From Edaphochlamys debaryana (Eukaryota; Chlorophyta; Chlorophyceae; Chlamydomonadales): DNA of 64,000 nt. A model generated the notes under the pieces. The model was not told where the DNA came from and did not search any database. It was given only the letters and a program-made list of their open reading frames with translations. Position numbers and translations under genes: made by a program. This document shows positions 32,744 to 41,697 of this stretch, piece by piece. The DNA is taken from positions 248,001 through 312,000 of the forward strand of contig JAEHOE010000004.1 in NCBI GenBank assembly GCA_016858145.1, read 5' to 3'. Numbering within the stretch: position 1 is the stretch's first letter; each line of letters begins with the position of its first letter.

Positions 32744-35700
32744 ATGTCGCTTCCGCCCTGGCTCGCGATAGAGCGCATACCGGAATCAGAACGAAGGTCC
32801 TTCCAACGCGACTATGCCAAGGCTGTTAGCGTCGCAAAGGCAACAGTCGGCATGCCGGTAAACTCGCTTGCGGAAGCCGCGCGGTACGCCAGGAAAATGC
32901 TCTACGCTGCCTACTTGACAGCAGGCGTGGTGCCACCGGCGGCCCCCGAGACAACGGAGCCTGTTGGCTGGCAGGTGGGCACCGAGTACCCAACCCCACC
33001 CATGCCCCGACCACACCCGTGCCCCGACCCCCCCGACCCCGCCCGAATCCCGTCGCACACCGACCTCAAAAGTCCCTGCTGTTAATCTCCGATTCTTCCG
33101 AAATACGGCTGTCCCGCTCAGGTTACTCTACCAGCTGCGCTCTTGTATAGATGTGTGTCCCCTCCCCTTCTCAGCAGCCCCCACCGCCCCTCTTGACCTC
33201 TTTCGCCACCTCCACCTCTCCCCGCCTCCGCATGTACCGCCCCTGTACGGCAGGTCGGCAAGCACGTGGAGCAGTACACGGGCGTGCAGTTCCGCTGGGC
33301 CGACGCCACGGGGCGGGTGGTCAGCGACGCGGAGGCGGCGCGGCGGCGCGCACAGCAGGGCCAGCGGCGCGGCGGCGGCCTGCGGCCCGCCGTCGTCGTC
33401 ATGGGAAACGTGGATGCTGACGTGTACCATGACTGGTCGGCCGAGCAGTTGGCGGTTACGCTTCTGATGCTGGCGTGGGACCGCCTGTCCGGGCGCTGGG
33501 CGGTGGGGTTCACGATGGCGCAATCGCTGTTCGTGCACCCCCACAACAAGCAGCGCGTACAGGAGGTGGGAACTGGGGGGGTTGCCTGGGGCTACCTGCT
33601 TGAGGTCTTGTGCTGTCTGTGCGCCGTGAGGTTTCAGACTATGCCTTTTGGGAAACAGTCGTCCCGATGGCCCCTGGGCTGCAGGGGGGTAGGGGGGGTG
33701 CGTGCCTTGGGGTGTCGTAGGGCTCGAGGTGCCGGTGCTCCCTGTTGGCGCCCAGAGGCTTGGCCGCTCGCATGGCCCTCTTCTGAAGCCCCACTTGGGC
33801 TCCTGCTGGCTCGAGTGCTCATCCCTTGCTCTGTTGTTTTGTTTTTGGTGCTTTGGACTGAGCAGCCTTACACCTTCCCTGTCGTGCCCCTGCCCTCCAT
33901 CCCGCAACTTCCTCTCTCAACCCCGCAGGTCCTACTCCCCGCGCTTGCGGCCATGGACGTGGGCGAGCCCCACCACATGACCGCACCCCAGTGGGAGACG
34001 GTGTGGCTGGAGACGCTGGCGCCTTACGTAATGTTCGCGATCCAGCAGCTGCCGGCAGCTGCCCGCAGCGGCGAGCCGGGGGCGCCGCGCGTCAGCCACC
34101 TCAGCACCGTGCTCCGCGAGGTGGGGCGCGACGGGCCCTAGCCAGCCACTCTCTTGTCTCTTCTTCCCACCCGCTGGGTGCGTGTTGCCATCTGCCAACC
34201 TCAAACATGTTGGCCCCGCTGTCCCCGAACCCCACCCTTCAGGCCCGGTCCATGCTGCGGGCCATGGGCGAGAGGCTGGTGGTGCTGCAGCCGCAGCGGC
34301 CGCTGGCGTACCGCTGGCTGGCGCTGTCGAGCTTTGAGGCAGGGGATCACGACTCGCTGTTCATGTGGGTGCGCTGCGCGTGTGATAGGAGCATAGCGGA
34401 ATGCCGGTAACGCGAAGCCCGGGGTAAACGCATCAGACGTGACGTATGCCCTGCAGCAGCACTCGTCTTTGCCACGACTACCCGAAGCTCGGGGGTACAC
34501 GTTTGCCACGGCCCACGCCCCACGCCCTTCCCCACGCCCTTCCCCACGCCCTTCCCCACGCCTTTCCCCACGCCTGCGCTCACGCCTGCCCCCACGCCTC
34601 TCCTCGCGCGCTTCTCCCCGCGATTCTCCCCGCACCTCTCCCCACACGCCTCCCCCACACGCACCTCTCCCCACACCTCCCTCCTCACGCCTCCCCCACA
34701 CGCACCTCTCCCCGCAGCGCCGCCAGCGAGCTCTACTCCCTGGGCGAGGACCAGGGACACGACCTGGCGCTGTGCGTGGGCGGCTTCATGCGGCTGTACG
34801 CGCTGCAGCAGGGCGTCACGCGGCCCGTGCCCGTGACGCGCGTGCAGGCGGGGGCGCTGCAGGTGGGGGTTGTGGTGCAGGCTCGTTGGCACGTTGTCTG
34901 GCCATGCTGCGTGTGTGTAAGGTTTGGGCGGGGACGGGCCTCCTTCGGCCAAGGATGCTGCCGAGCAGCTGCCCTGACAAACGGCGCTCATCACCTCGTC
35001 TACCGGTATGTGCTCGCTCGCTCCCTTCCGCATGCGGCACTGCACAGGAGATGTTCATCTTCTCTTCGGAGGCGGGCATGCGCCTGGAGCGACTGGATCT
35101 GTGGGACCTGGTCAAGAGCCAGGTGCGTACGGCGTACGGCAATGCAGTACGCCAGGTCAGGCGGTTACCTCAAGCCTTGTTAGATGCAATTAGGTCGATG
35201 TGCATGGGCCTGGACGAGCTTGCTGTTGATGCCGTACGCCCGCAGATGGACGTGTGCGCGATGGCGGTCATGGAGCTCTCTGCGCAGCTGCAGGGCGTAC
35301 CGGGCGAGGAGGAGGTGTCGCTGCCGTACAGAGGCCGTACAACGCAGCAGCCCCGGGCGCAGACCCAGTCGCATTCGCGCACGCGGCGGTGAGCTTCCCG
35401 GCTAAGACATTGCCGGCGCAGAGCTAATTATGTTGGGGGCTTACGGCTTGAGTGAGGCCTCGCACCCTTTCCTTCCACGGCCAAGCCTGTCTGCCCCCTC
35501 CCTTCTGACCCGACCAGGTCTCAGCCGGCGGGCAGGAATGCCAGCGGTGCGGCCTCAGCACCTGCGCCGGCAGCGGAGGCGGAGGAAGAGGAACCGTCGG
35601 TGGCGGAGCTCGCGGCGGCGGCGGCCCGGGCCGAAGCGCAGGCAAGCTGGCACGCCTGCGACGCCTGCGGAGGAAAGTTCGAGAAGCTCAACAGGTGCGG

Positions 35701-35818
35701 CGGCTGCAGGCAGCGGCGCTACTGTGGCAAGGAGTGCCAGACCAAAGACTGGCGCGCGGGGCACAAGGAGGCGTGCAAGCAGCTGGCGGCGGCCGCGCAG
35801 GCCGAGGGGGAGGCGTAG
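32744..35818 (+). CDS. MYND zinc-finger protein (copy B)
   Basis: The duplicate of 21231-24250. The eight exons appear intact with conserved splice sites, and differences are mostly intronic. One intron gains 12 bp plus about 55 bp of its C-rich minisatellite (about 34515-34717), and another has longer G-runs near 33686. One coding change seen is CGG to CCG-type near 35550, where leucine becomes proline before the Ala-rich stretch (RLQHL against RPQHL in one reading, silent in the MYND frame). The C-terminal finger with CDAC, CGGC, YCGKEC and HKEAC is unchanged. This gene is the only one complete and apparently functional in both copies, so dosage may be doubled. Confidence 0.75.
34515..34717 (+). 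repeat. Expanded C-rich minisatellite in a MYND-gene intron, copy B
   Basis: The same array as 22990-23149 but with an extra 12-bp unit and an additional block of about 55 bp that repeats the cctcccccacacgcacctct motif. It accounts for the net 67-bp length excess of copy B. Confidence 0.7.
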
Positions 35819-36942
35819 GGGGAGGAGGCGGGGTAGGCGTGTTCGTGCTGGCGGTGATTGGCTGGGGAGTGGGGAGGCATGGATTGTGAGCAGGCGGGTA
35901 ATTGTCATTTGATGTGGGTTACTGTGTGGGCATGAGTCTCGTCAGCGTGATCATGGCGTTGGAGAAATGTGATGGGGCGTCATGAGTATATGAAAGTAGA
36001 GGGCACAGAACTGGGGCTGGGAACGCCCTAGCACCCGACGTAAGGGCTAGCTCATGCACAAGCACTTGGCACTTGCAGGCATGGCTGGAAGATGCCGGCT
36101 GGAGATGACTGTGCTGCATGCATGCGGGCGTGCTTTGGACATTGGGCTGGGCGGTGTGCAAGCGGCGCCGGCTGCTGCTCCCCGGAGTGGGCTGTCCCAC
36201 GGCCGCAAGCAGGCTTGGTAGTGGGGGCTTGGGGGTTTGGGCAGGGCCTTGGCTGGACAGTGCCCCTGGGCGGAAGGTGCGTCATTTGTTGGGGGGACAC
36301 AGGCTGGGAAGTGAGGATGCTGCCTCGGCGGCTGAACGGCGGCCGCGTTGGGGGGTTGGGAAGGTGGCTCGTGCGGAGTACGGTAGTTAACCTTTGACTC
36401 CATACCCGCGTCCATACCCGCCGTCGAGCCGAATGGGGTCGTCTCTCGTCTAGCGTCAAGTGCCACGCCAGTTTGGCCATATGCCATGCCAGATTAAGTT
36501 CAACCCACACGACCCCAGCTCTGCGGCGACGACCATGCCTGCCCTGGCTTGCTCCTGGCAACTCTCCTTGCTGTGCGTGATACCATCTGGGCGCCGCCCT
36601 ATGCCTCTTCACCGGTCCCTTCTCCTGCCAGTCCCTTTCGTACCCCCGCCTCGGCAACTCTCCGTCCCATGCTCAGCCAGAGTGCCCACCTGTCGCCGGT
36701 TGCACAGCCCCCAGTCAACAGCCCGCCTTGAACTCCAACCCTTGCATAACCTGCAACCCGGGTCCCACATCCTGCCTTCTCGCCCCACCAGCCATCCCTA
36801 AGGCTGCGCGCACAGCACAGGCATATGCCCCATCAAAGTCCCGTCGACCGCCGCTACGACACGCCTTGCCACCATTCACCACACCAGCCACACTAAGGCA
36901 CCAAGTGCCTCCAAGGCTCGGCTTCCCGCCACTAGCTGGCAG
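35819..36942. other. Convergent intergenic region, copy B
   Basis: The duplicate of 24251-25374, nearly unchanged. It is presumed 3' untranslated and intergenic sequence, with no supported gene, repeat or RNA. Confidence 0.5.
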
Positions 36943-38538
36943 CTAGCCCGACCGCTCCGGGGCCAGCGTAATCAGAACGCTGCCCTCCGCGTCGCCCAGG
37001 CGCCACAGCGCCAGATCCTGATTGTGCTGCGAATCCCCCATCGCCGCCGACAGATCCGCCACGCCCGTCAGGCGACAGCCGCCGTTGACCATGCAGTACA
37101 GCCGGGTCTGGGTGTGGGCCCGGTATGGCGCAGACGGGGCCCGCTGCGAGTACAACGGCGCGTCGTAGTAGGCCCCCTCCTCGGGCTGATCGGACGGGTC
37201 CAGGAATGCCGTACGCAGTACGGCAGCTCCGCTGATGTACATCCGGGTTCCGTTCCGGTAGAAGCGGACGTAGCCGAGGAAGCGCGGGGGCGCGTCAGAG
37301 CCGGCGCGTGGGGTGGGGGTGTTGCCGCTGGGAGGAGGCAGGGTCCGGGCGGAGGGGCGGACGGGCTGGGATGGGGCCCGGCTGCGGGGCGCGTGCACAC
37401 GCGCGGCCACGCGCGGTGCGGTCACAGCCGCAGGGGAGGCTGCCTGCGGAGCACCCGGGGTCGGGGGGACCCTGGCGGCGACGGGCCGTATCTCGACGCG
37501 CCTGTCCGGCAGACGCAACAGCTGCGCCTCGTCGCCGTGCTGCATCCCCAGATCCCGGATCACGGGCGTTGCTGACGTCAGCCGCGCGCCCTTGCCCACG
37601 GTCACGTTGACCGTGTACGCCTGCAGCCCCGAATCCCCCGATCCCGTCCGTACCATCACCTGCCGAGCCACCGGCTCCCCGTCTTCTTCAGCCCGGGCGC
37701 AGGCCTTGGGGAAGGCCGCCCGGATGGCGTTCGAGCCGCTGAGGTACGTGGACCGACCCACACTGTACACCGTCACCACGCCAATCTCCTCCTGATCGCC
37801 CGGCTGGCCCGCCTGGGCCTCGGCTGGCCCAGTGCTGGAGCCATCCGTGCTTGGGTCCAGGGAGGCTGCGGAAGGGGCGGCCCGGCGGCCGCTGGCCCGC
37901 CGAGACAAGGGGGCAGGGGCGGCCCCTTGTGCGGCGCCCCCCGCCAGTCGAGCCTCGATGCGGCCGGATGGGTCACGTCGTAGCGTCAGCTGGGCCCCGG
38001 GCTGCAGGCCCAGGGTGCGGATGAGCGTGGGGCTGGCCTCGAGGCCGATGGAGTTATCGGTCAGGGGCACGAGGCTGACGCGGAAGGAGACCAGGCCGGG
38101 GCCCCGGACTGCCCACAGCGGCACGAGCGTCTTGCCCCCGTCGCGAGCGGTCTGAACGGAGCGGGGAAAGGCTGCGTCGAGGGCCGCGGAGCCCACGAGG
38201 ATCGCGGCTCCCTCGGCGAGGGTCAGGGTGCCGAGGTCTCCGTCTTCCGAGGCGCCGGCGGTGGCGAGCCCTGAGGATGCGGCTGCGGTGATGAACCGAG
38301 GGCGTGGGCTGCTGCCAGAAGGGAAGGAGGGATTGCTAAAGGGTCGTGTCGCATTGCCGCGGGCGGAAGGAGTTGGCCGTGCCGCATCACCCACGCGAGG
38401 CAGCCGTGAGCGACTGCAGCAACCAGGCGCGCTGCTCCCGTGGCAACAAGCCGCGCCGAGAGGTCGTGGGGCGAACGAGGTCGCTGGGATGCTCCGAGCG
38501 CATGGCCGCGGGGCAACGCTGGACCGAGCTACGAGCAT
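36943..38538 (-). CDS. Three-repeat B3/AbrB-like protein, intronless, predicted organelle-targeted (member 2)
   Basis: A 531-residue uninterrupted frame. The first about 100 residues (MLVARSSVAPRPCARS...) are Arg/Ser/Ala-rich and look like a plastid or mitochondrial transit peptide. The repeats lie at about 101-194, 250-350 and 418-531. Repeat 1 carries ALDAAFPRS and LGLQPGAQLTLRR, repeat 2 AIRAAFP and LGMQHGDEAQLLRLPDRR, repeat 3 YISGAAVLRTAF and NGGCRLTG. The Pro/Ala linkers vary between members. The last 174 bases also exist as the fragment at 25375-25548, because the duplication breakpoint at 37116 lies inside repeat 3. This copy is complete, since it spans the breakpoint into unique sequence. 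The function is unknown; DNA binding is a hypothesis from the barrel-like pattern. Confidence 0.7.
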   Translation of the reverse strand: MLVARSSVAPRPCARSIPATSFAPRPLGAACCHGSSAPGCCSRSRLPRVGDAARPTPSARGNATRPFSNPSFPSGSSPRPRFITAAASSGLATAGASEDGDLGTLTLAEGAAILVGSAALDAAFPRSVQTARDGGKTLVPLWAVRGPGLVSFRVSLVPLTDNSIGLEASPTLIRTLGLQPGAQLTLRRDPSGRIEARLAGGAAQGAAPAPLSRRASGRRAAPSAASLDPSTDGSSTGPAEAQAGQPGDQEEIGVVTVYSVGRSTYLSGSNAIRAAFPKACARAEEDGEPVARQVMVRTGSGDSGLQAYTVNVTVGKGARLTSATPVIRDLGMQHGDEAQLLRLPDRRVEIRPVAARVPPTPGAPQAASPAAVTAPRVAARVHAPRSRAPSQPVRPSARTLPPPSGNTPTPRAGSDAPPRFLGYVRFYRNGTRMYISGAAVLRTAFLDPSDQPEEGAYYDAPLYSQRAPSAPYRAHTQTRLYCMVNGGCRLTGVADLSAAMGDSQHNQDLALWRLGDAEGSVLITLAPERSG

Positions 38539-39300
38539 GGCTGCAATGTGTAAGCTATCAATATGCGTATGGGCTGAACGTAGAGGTCGCCAAGGCGCAG
38601 TAGCTGTATCGCATTGAGGAGGCGAGGGGTCGCGTCAAGGCCCGGCGAGGTCCTTGACCGAGAAGAGCTGCGTCTCACGGCGGCGGACTACATAGGTAGA
38701 CTAGGCAGTCACTTAAGCATCGAGGCGGAGGAGAAGGGTCGTCGCAGTGGCACGCACCAAACTCGGCACGCCCATCCTCGCGCCATCCTCGTGTTCCCCT
38801 CGCACACCTTCCACCCCACACATGCACGCCTGCCTGTGCATTGCATGCACCGGGAAACTTATCCCAGTGCATGCATGGAGGTGCGCCCGAGGGCCCTCCC
38901 GCAGTCTCGCCCAAGACGCGGTCCGCGTGCCCATCACCGCGTGCCCATCACCACATCCTTCTTCCAAGTACCGTATTTGTCCGCTGCCTCGTCAAAATCG
39001 GCAGTCAAGACAGCACCCGGTTGCGGTTATAAGATGCTCAGCTGTCCACAAGATCCGCGGTACACAGGACGCTCCATACGTTCAGTTCAACCCCAGCTTC
39101 TTGCGCCTGCTATGCCACGGCACAGATGCTGCCCTTCAACCTGGTATAGTAACACCCAGCCTCACCCAGCATCAGCCGTAGCTCAGTTTCGCGCTAGTGA
39201 TATCTGCTGCGCCGCTCCTCTCTCCCTCCACACACCCTCCCGCTCCCTCCCTCTCTACCTCCGCCCCACGGCCTCCCCTCTACCGGTGCGAAGTACGGAC
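38539..39300. other. Intergenic region between three-repeat members 2 and 3
   Basis: This holds the promoter side of member 2, with the shared element at 38627-38637, and the 3' region of member 3. A long plus-strand open frame (38614-39789) runs antisense into member 3 and is regarded as a shadow. No other feature was seen. Confidence 0.5.
38627..38637 (-). promoter_or_regulatory. Shared upstream element, member 2
   Basis: GGGTCGCGTCA occurs 89 bases upstream of the ATG at 38538, although the surrounding upstream sequence is otherwise unlike that of member 1. Confidence 0.45.
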
Positions 39301-40941
39301 TCACGCCGCCCCTCCCTGCGTCCCGCCCTGCCCCTCTCCGCCTTCGCCCTCCTGATCTTGCTGCTCCTCCTCCTGCTGCTGCAGCTCCTGCTGCTTCTGC
39401 TGCTGCCCGGGTGCGGGGGTGGCCAGCACGTCGGGCCCCTCCTCCCCGCCTGCCAGCCTCCACAGGGCCACGAAGTCCCCCAGCCGCGGCGTGCCCAGGT
39501 CCGCCACCAGCTTGGCAGCGCCCGTCAACCGACAGCCGCCGTTCCCGGGAAAGAACAGAGAGGCGGTGTTGGGGCGGTCGCCAGAGGGTTCAGCGTCCGG
39601 GCCCCCGGGCCGCGCGAGGAGGGACACTGTGTGGTTGGTGCCGGCCAGGTCGGGCGCGGCCTCGGGGGAGCCCAGGAACGCCGTACGGAGCACGTCCGGG
39701 CCGTTGAGCTCGTACCGGGTGCCGTACGTGTACACCCGTACGTAGCCGATGAAGTCCGTACAGCCGGCCGCGAGCTGGCTGGGCGGTGAGGGCAGAGGGG
39801 ATGGCGCGGAGGCCTGGCGCGGGGGCCGCGGCTGGGGCTCGGGCAAGGGCCGTAGCACCACACGGCCATCAGGCAGGCGCCACAGCACGGCCTGGTCCTC
39901 GTGCTGCAGCCTGAGGCGGCGCAGCACGCGACGCACGGACGTGAGGCGCGAGCGCCCGCGCCCGCTGTACACCGTCACGGGGTACGGCACGAGCTGGTCG
40001 GCGCTGCCGTACAGCTGCGGCGCCCAGAGCTGCACCCCGATGGAGGAGGCGCCCGGCGACCCCCCGACGTCCGTGAAAGCGTCTGGGTAGGCCCGGTGGA
40101 TGGCCTCAGCACCGGTGAAGTACACGTTGCCTTTGGTGTCGTACAGGCTGACGGTGCCGAGGGGCTGGCCCTCGGCCTCGGTGCCTGGCGGGCTGGGCTC
40201 CTCACCGGTGGGGGCTGGCGGGGCCGCCGAGGGCTGGGCGGGTGCAGCGGGGCGGGCGGCGGGGGCGCGCCGGGTGCGGCCCGGCTGCAGGTTCTGCATG
40301 GTGCGCTGAGGGCCCGCGGGGCGATCCCCCACCACTCGCGCCTCAATGCGGCCCGAGGGCGCCCGCCGCAGGACCAGCTGGGCCCCGGGCTGCAGGCCGC
40401 CCAGGAACCGGAGCAAGGTCTGGGGGACCTTGACGCCGAGCTCGTCGCCCACGCTCTGCAGCTTGAGCTGAAAAAGGCTCAGGTCTTCGCCGTAGCCGAC
40501 CCATAGTTGGACCAGGGCACGGTCGCCGGCCGCGACCATACGGGAGGAGCGCGGGAAGGCTGCTGTGAGGGCTGAGTACCCCACGAGGAATCGGTCATCG
40601 GTGAGGGTGAGCATGCCCAGGCTGCCGTCGTCCGCGGCTGGCATGGCGGCATCCTCCGAGATTGCAGACACTTGGATATTCCGAGATCGTGAGGAGCTGT
40701 GCGGAGTCGCACAGTGCCGCTGCCGCGGGGAGATGTTGGGCGCATGCGGGGGTCGTGTCGAGGGTCCATGGAGGGTCCCTGCCGACGACGGCACTACGCT
40801 ACGGCTCCTGGACACCCCGAGGCACGCGATCAGTCTCGGCGTGCCTCTTGCGGCTTGCGGTGGGGCTACGAGCGATGCGCCGGAGCGGGAACATGGCGCT
40901 GCGGTCCAGGCCATGCTGCGCGATAGGGCTCTTGTTTGCAT
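39301..40941 (-). CDS. Three-repeat B3/AbrB-like protein, intronless, predicted organelle-targeted (member 3)
   Basis: I choose the ATG at 40941 (MQTRALSRSMAW), giving 546 residues. The frame is open a further 83 codons upstream, but the other members start about 100 residues before repeat 1, and the shared upstream element sits 81 bases before this ATG. Repeats lie at about 105-202, 260-364 and 395-503. Motifs are ALTAAFPRS and GGLQPGAQLVLRR in repeat 1, AIHRAYPDAF and RLQHEDQAVLWRLPDGR in repeat 2, and VLRTAFLGS and NGGCRLTGAAKL in repeat 3. It differs from its relatives in a C-terminal Gln/Glu-rich tail of about 35 residues. The leader is transit-peptide-like. Confidence 0.7.
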   Translation of the reverse strand: MQTRALSRSMAWTAAPCSRSGASLVAPPQAARGTPRLIACLGVSRSRSVVPSSAGTLHGPSTRPPHAPNISPRQRHCATPHSSSRSRNIQVSAISEDAAMPAADDGSLGMLTLTDDRFLVGYSALTAAFPRSSRMVAAGDRALVQLWVGYGEDLSLFQLKLQSVGDELGVKVPQTLLRFLGGLQPGAQLVLRRAPSGRIEARVVGDRPAGPQRTMQNLQPGRTRRAPAARPAAPAQPSAAPPAPTGEEPSPPGTEAEGQPLGTVSLYDTKGNVYFTGAEAIHRAYPDAFTDVGGSPGASSIGVQLWAPQLYGSADQLVPYPVTVYSGRGRSRLTSVRRVLRRLRLQHEDQAVLWRLPDGRVVLRPLPEPQPRPPRQASAPSPLPSPPSQLAAGCTDFIGYVRVYTYGTRYELNGPDVLRTAFLGSPEAAPDLAGTNHTVSLLARPGGPDAEPSGDRPNTASLFFPGNGGCRLTGAAKLVADLGTPRLGDFVALWRLAGGEEGPDVLATPAPGQQQKQQELQQQEEEQQDQEGEGGEGQGGTQGGAA

Positions 40942-41021
40942 TATGATAATTATGTGTATGGCTATCGATATGGGCAAAGTCCTTCTGCGAGGGCGCACAA
41001 GATACTGAGGGGTCGCGGTAC

Positions 41022-41032
41022 GGGTCGCGTCG
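41022..41032 (-). promoter_or_regulatory. Shared upstream element, member 3
   Basis: GGGTCGCGTCG, one mismatch from the family word, begins 81 bases upstream of the chosen ATG at 40941. A weaker second match (ggggtcgcggta) precedes it. Confidence 0.4.
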
Positions 41033-41457
41033 CACGACGCATGGCAGCTAGCCGGTGAGCTGTTTGCATTAACATATAGTGCGTCAGGGACGCCCAACAC
41101 GGCTGCGGAAGGCAGTTTCGATGCTGAACCGGCACGAACCCACCCACGACTATCCTGGCATTGACCATCCCGCACTTCACTTCGGGGCACGAAACGTCTT
41201 CGTGTGGAAGCCGGGCCTCTGATCTGCTGGGGTTGACATCAAACAGGCGACGCGCTAAAGTGTGGCCACCACGCCGGCAGCTGTCTTGGCACAACGACGC
41301 TCTCCAGGGACAGCCAGGGTTCCTGGGGACAGTCAAGCCCAGGGCATCAGCCGGGGCCAACCTTTATTGACCCTTTCCAAGCAACCTGCCCCTGAACCCA
41401 GCGGACTACGCACCTACGCAGCATTTACCATACGCAGCCAGCGGGATGTGAGGGGTG

Positions 41458-41462
41458 TTACA
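41458..41462 (-). terminator. Candidate TGTAA poly(A) signal of member 4
   Basis: TTACA on plus reads TGTAA in gene orientation, about 236 bases downstream of the member-4 stop. TGTAA is the usual poly(A) signal in volvocine algae. A five-base word can also occur by chance. Confidence 0.35.
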
Positions 41463-41697
41463 GCCTTACCCAGGCCGCATGCACACCTCACGGCTGCGGC
41501 ACATACGCCCGTTGTACCTCGCCGCACGCCGCCCCACAGGAGTCTGCGCGATCAGTTGCCCTCCGTGCGGCAGGGTCCAACTTAGCATGGCTGAACCCTC
41601 TTGGCCTACTTCGGGCCACATAGGGGCATAGGCCCCAAAAGGACCCCAGCCCAGGCGCAACAGCGACCTCCCTTGCCCCCATCAGCGCCCGCGCACA

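Larger units (their letters stand above)
25549..37116. repeat. Copy B of the ~11.5-kb tandem segmental duplication
   Basis: The second copy is 11,568 bp, 67 bp longer than copy A through small net insertions, mainly a 12-bp and an approximately 55-bp gain in a MYND-gene intron. It ends at 37116, after which the unique remainder of the three-repeat gene (36943-38538) continues. It lacks every kinase exon upstream of the C-lobe, and its kinase and three-repeat genes carry frameshifts. Confidence 0.9.
40942..41697. other. Intergenic region between three-repeat members 3 and 4
   Basis: This contains the upstream element of member 3 (41022-41032) and the 3' region of member 4, with a TGTAA word on the minus strand at 41458-41462. 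Other open frames have no recognisable product. Confidence 0.5.

Noticed and set aside
34439..35392. A 317-codon plus-strand open frame in copy B
   Set aside because: It reads through the C-rich intron repeat and three MYND exons. The splice borders and copy A show the introns are real.
38614..39789. A 391-codon plus-strand open frame overlapping three-repeat member 3
   Set aside because: Its 3' half is exactly antisense to repeat 3 of a conserved gene, and its 5' half has no domain.
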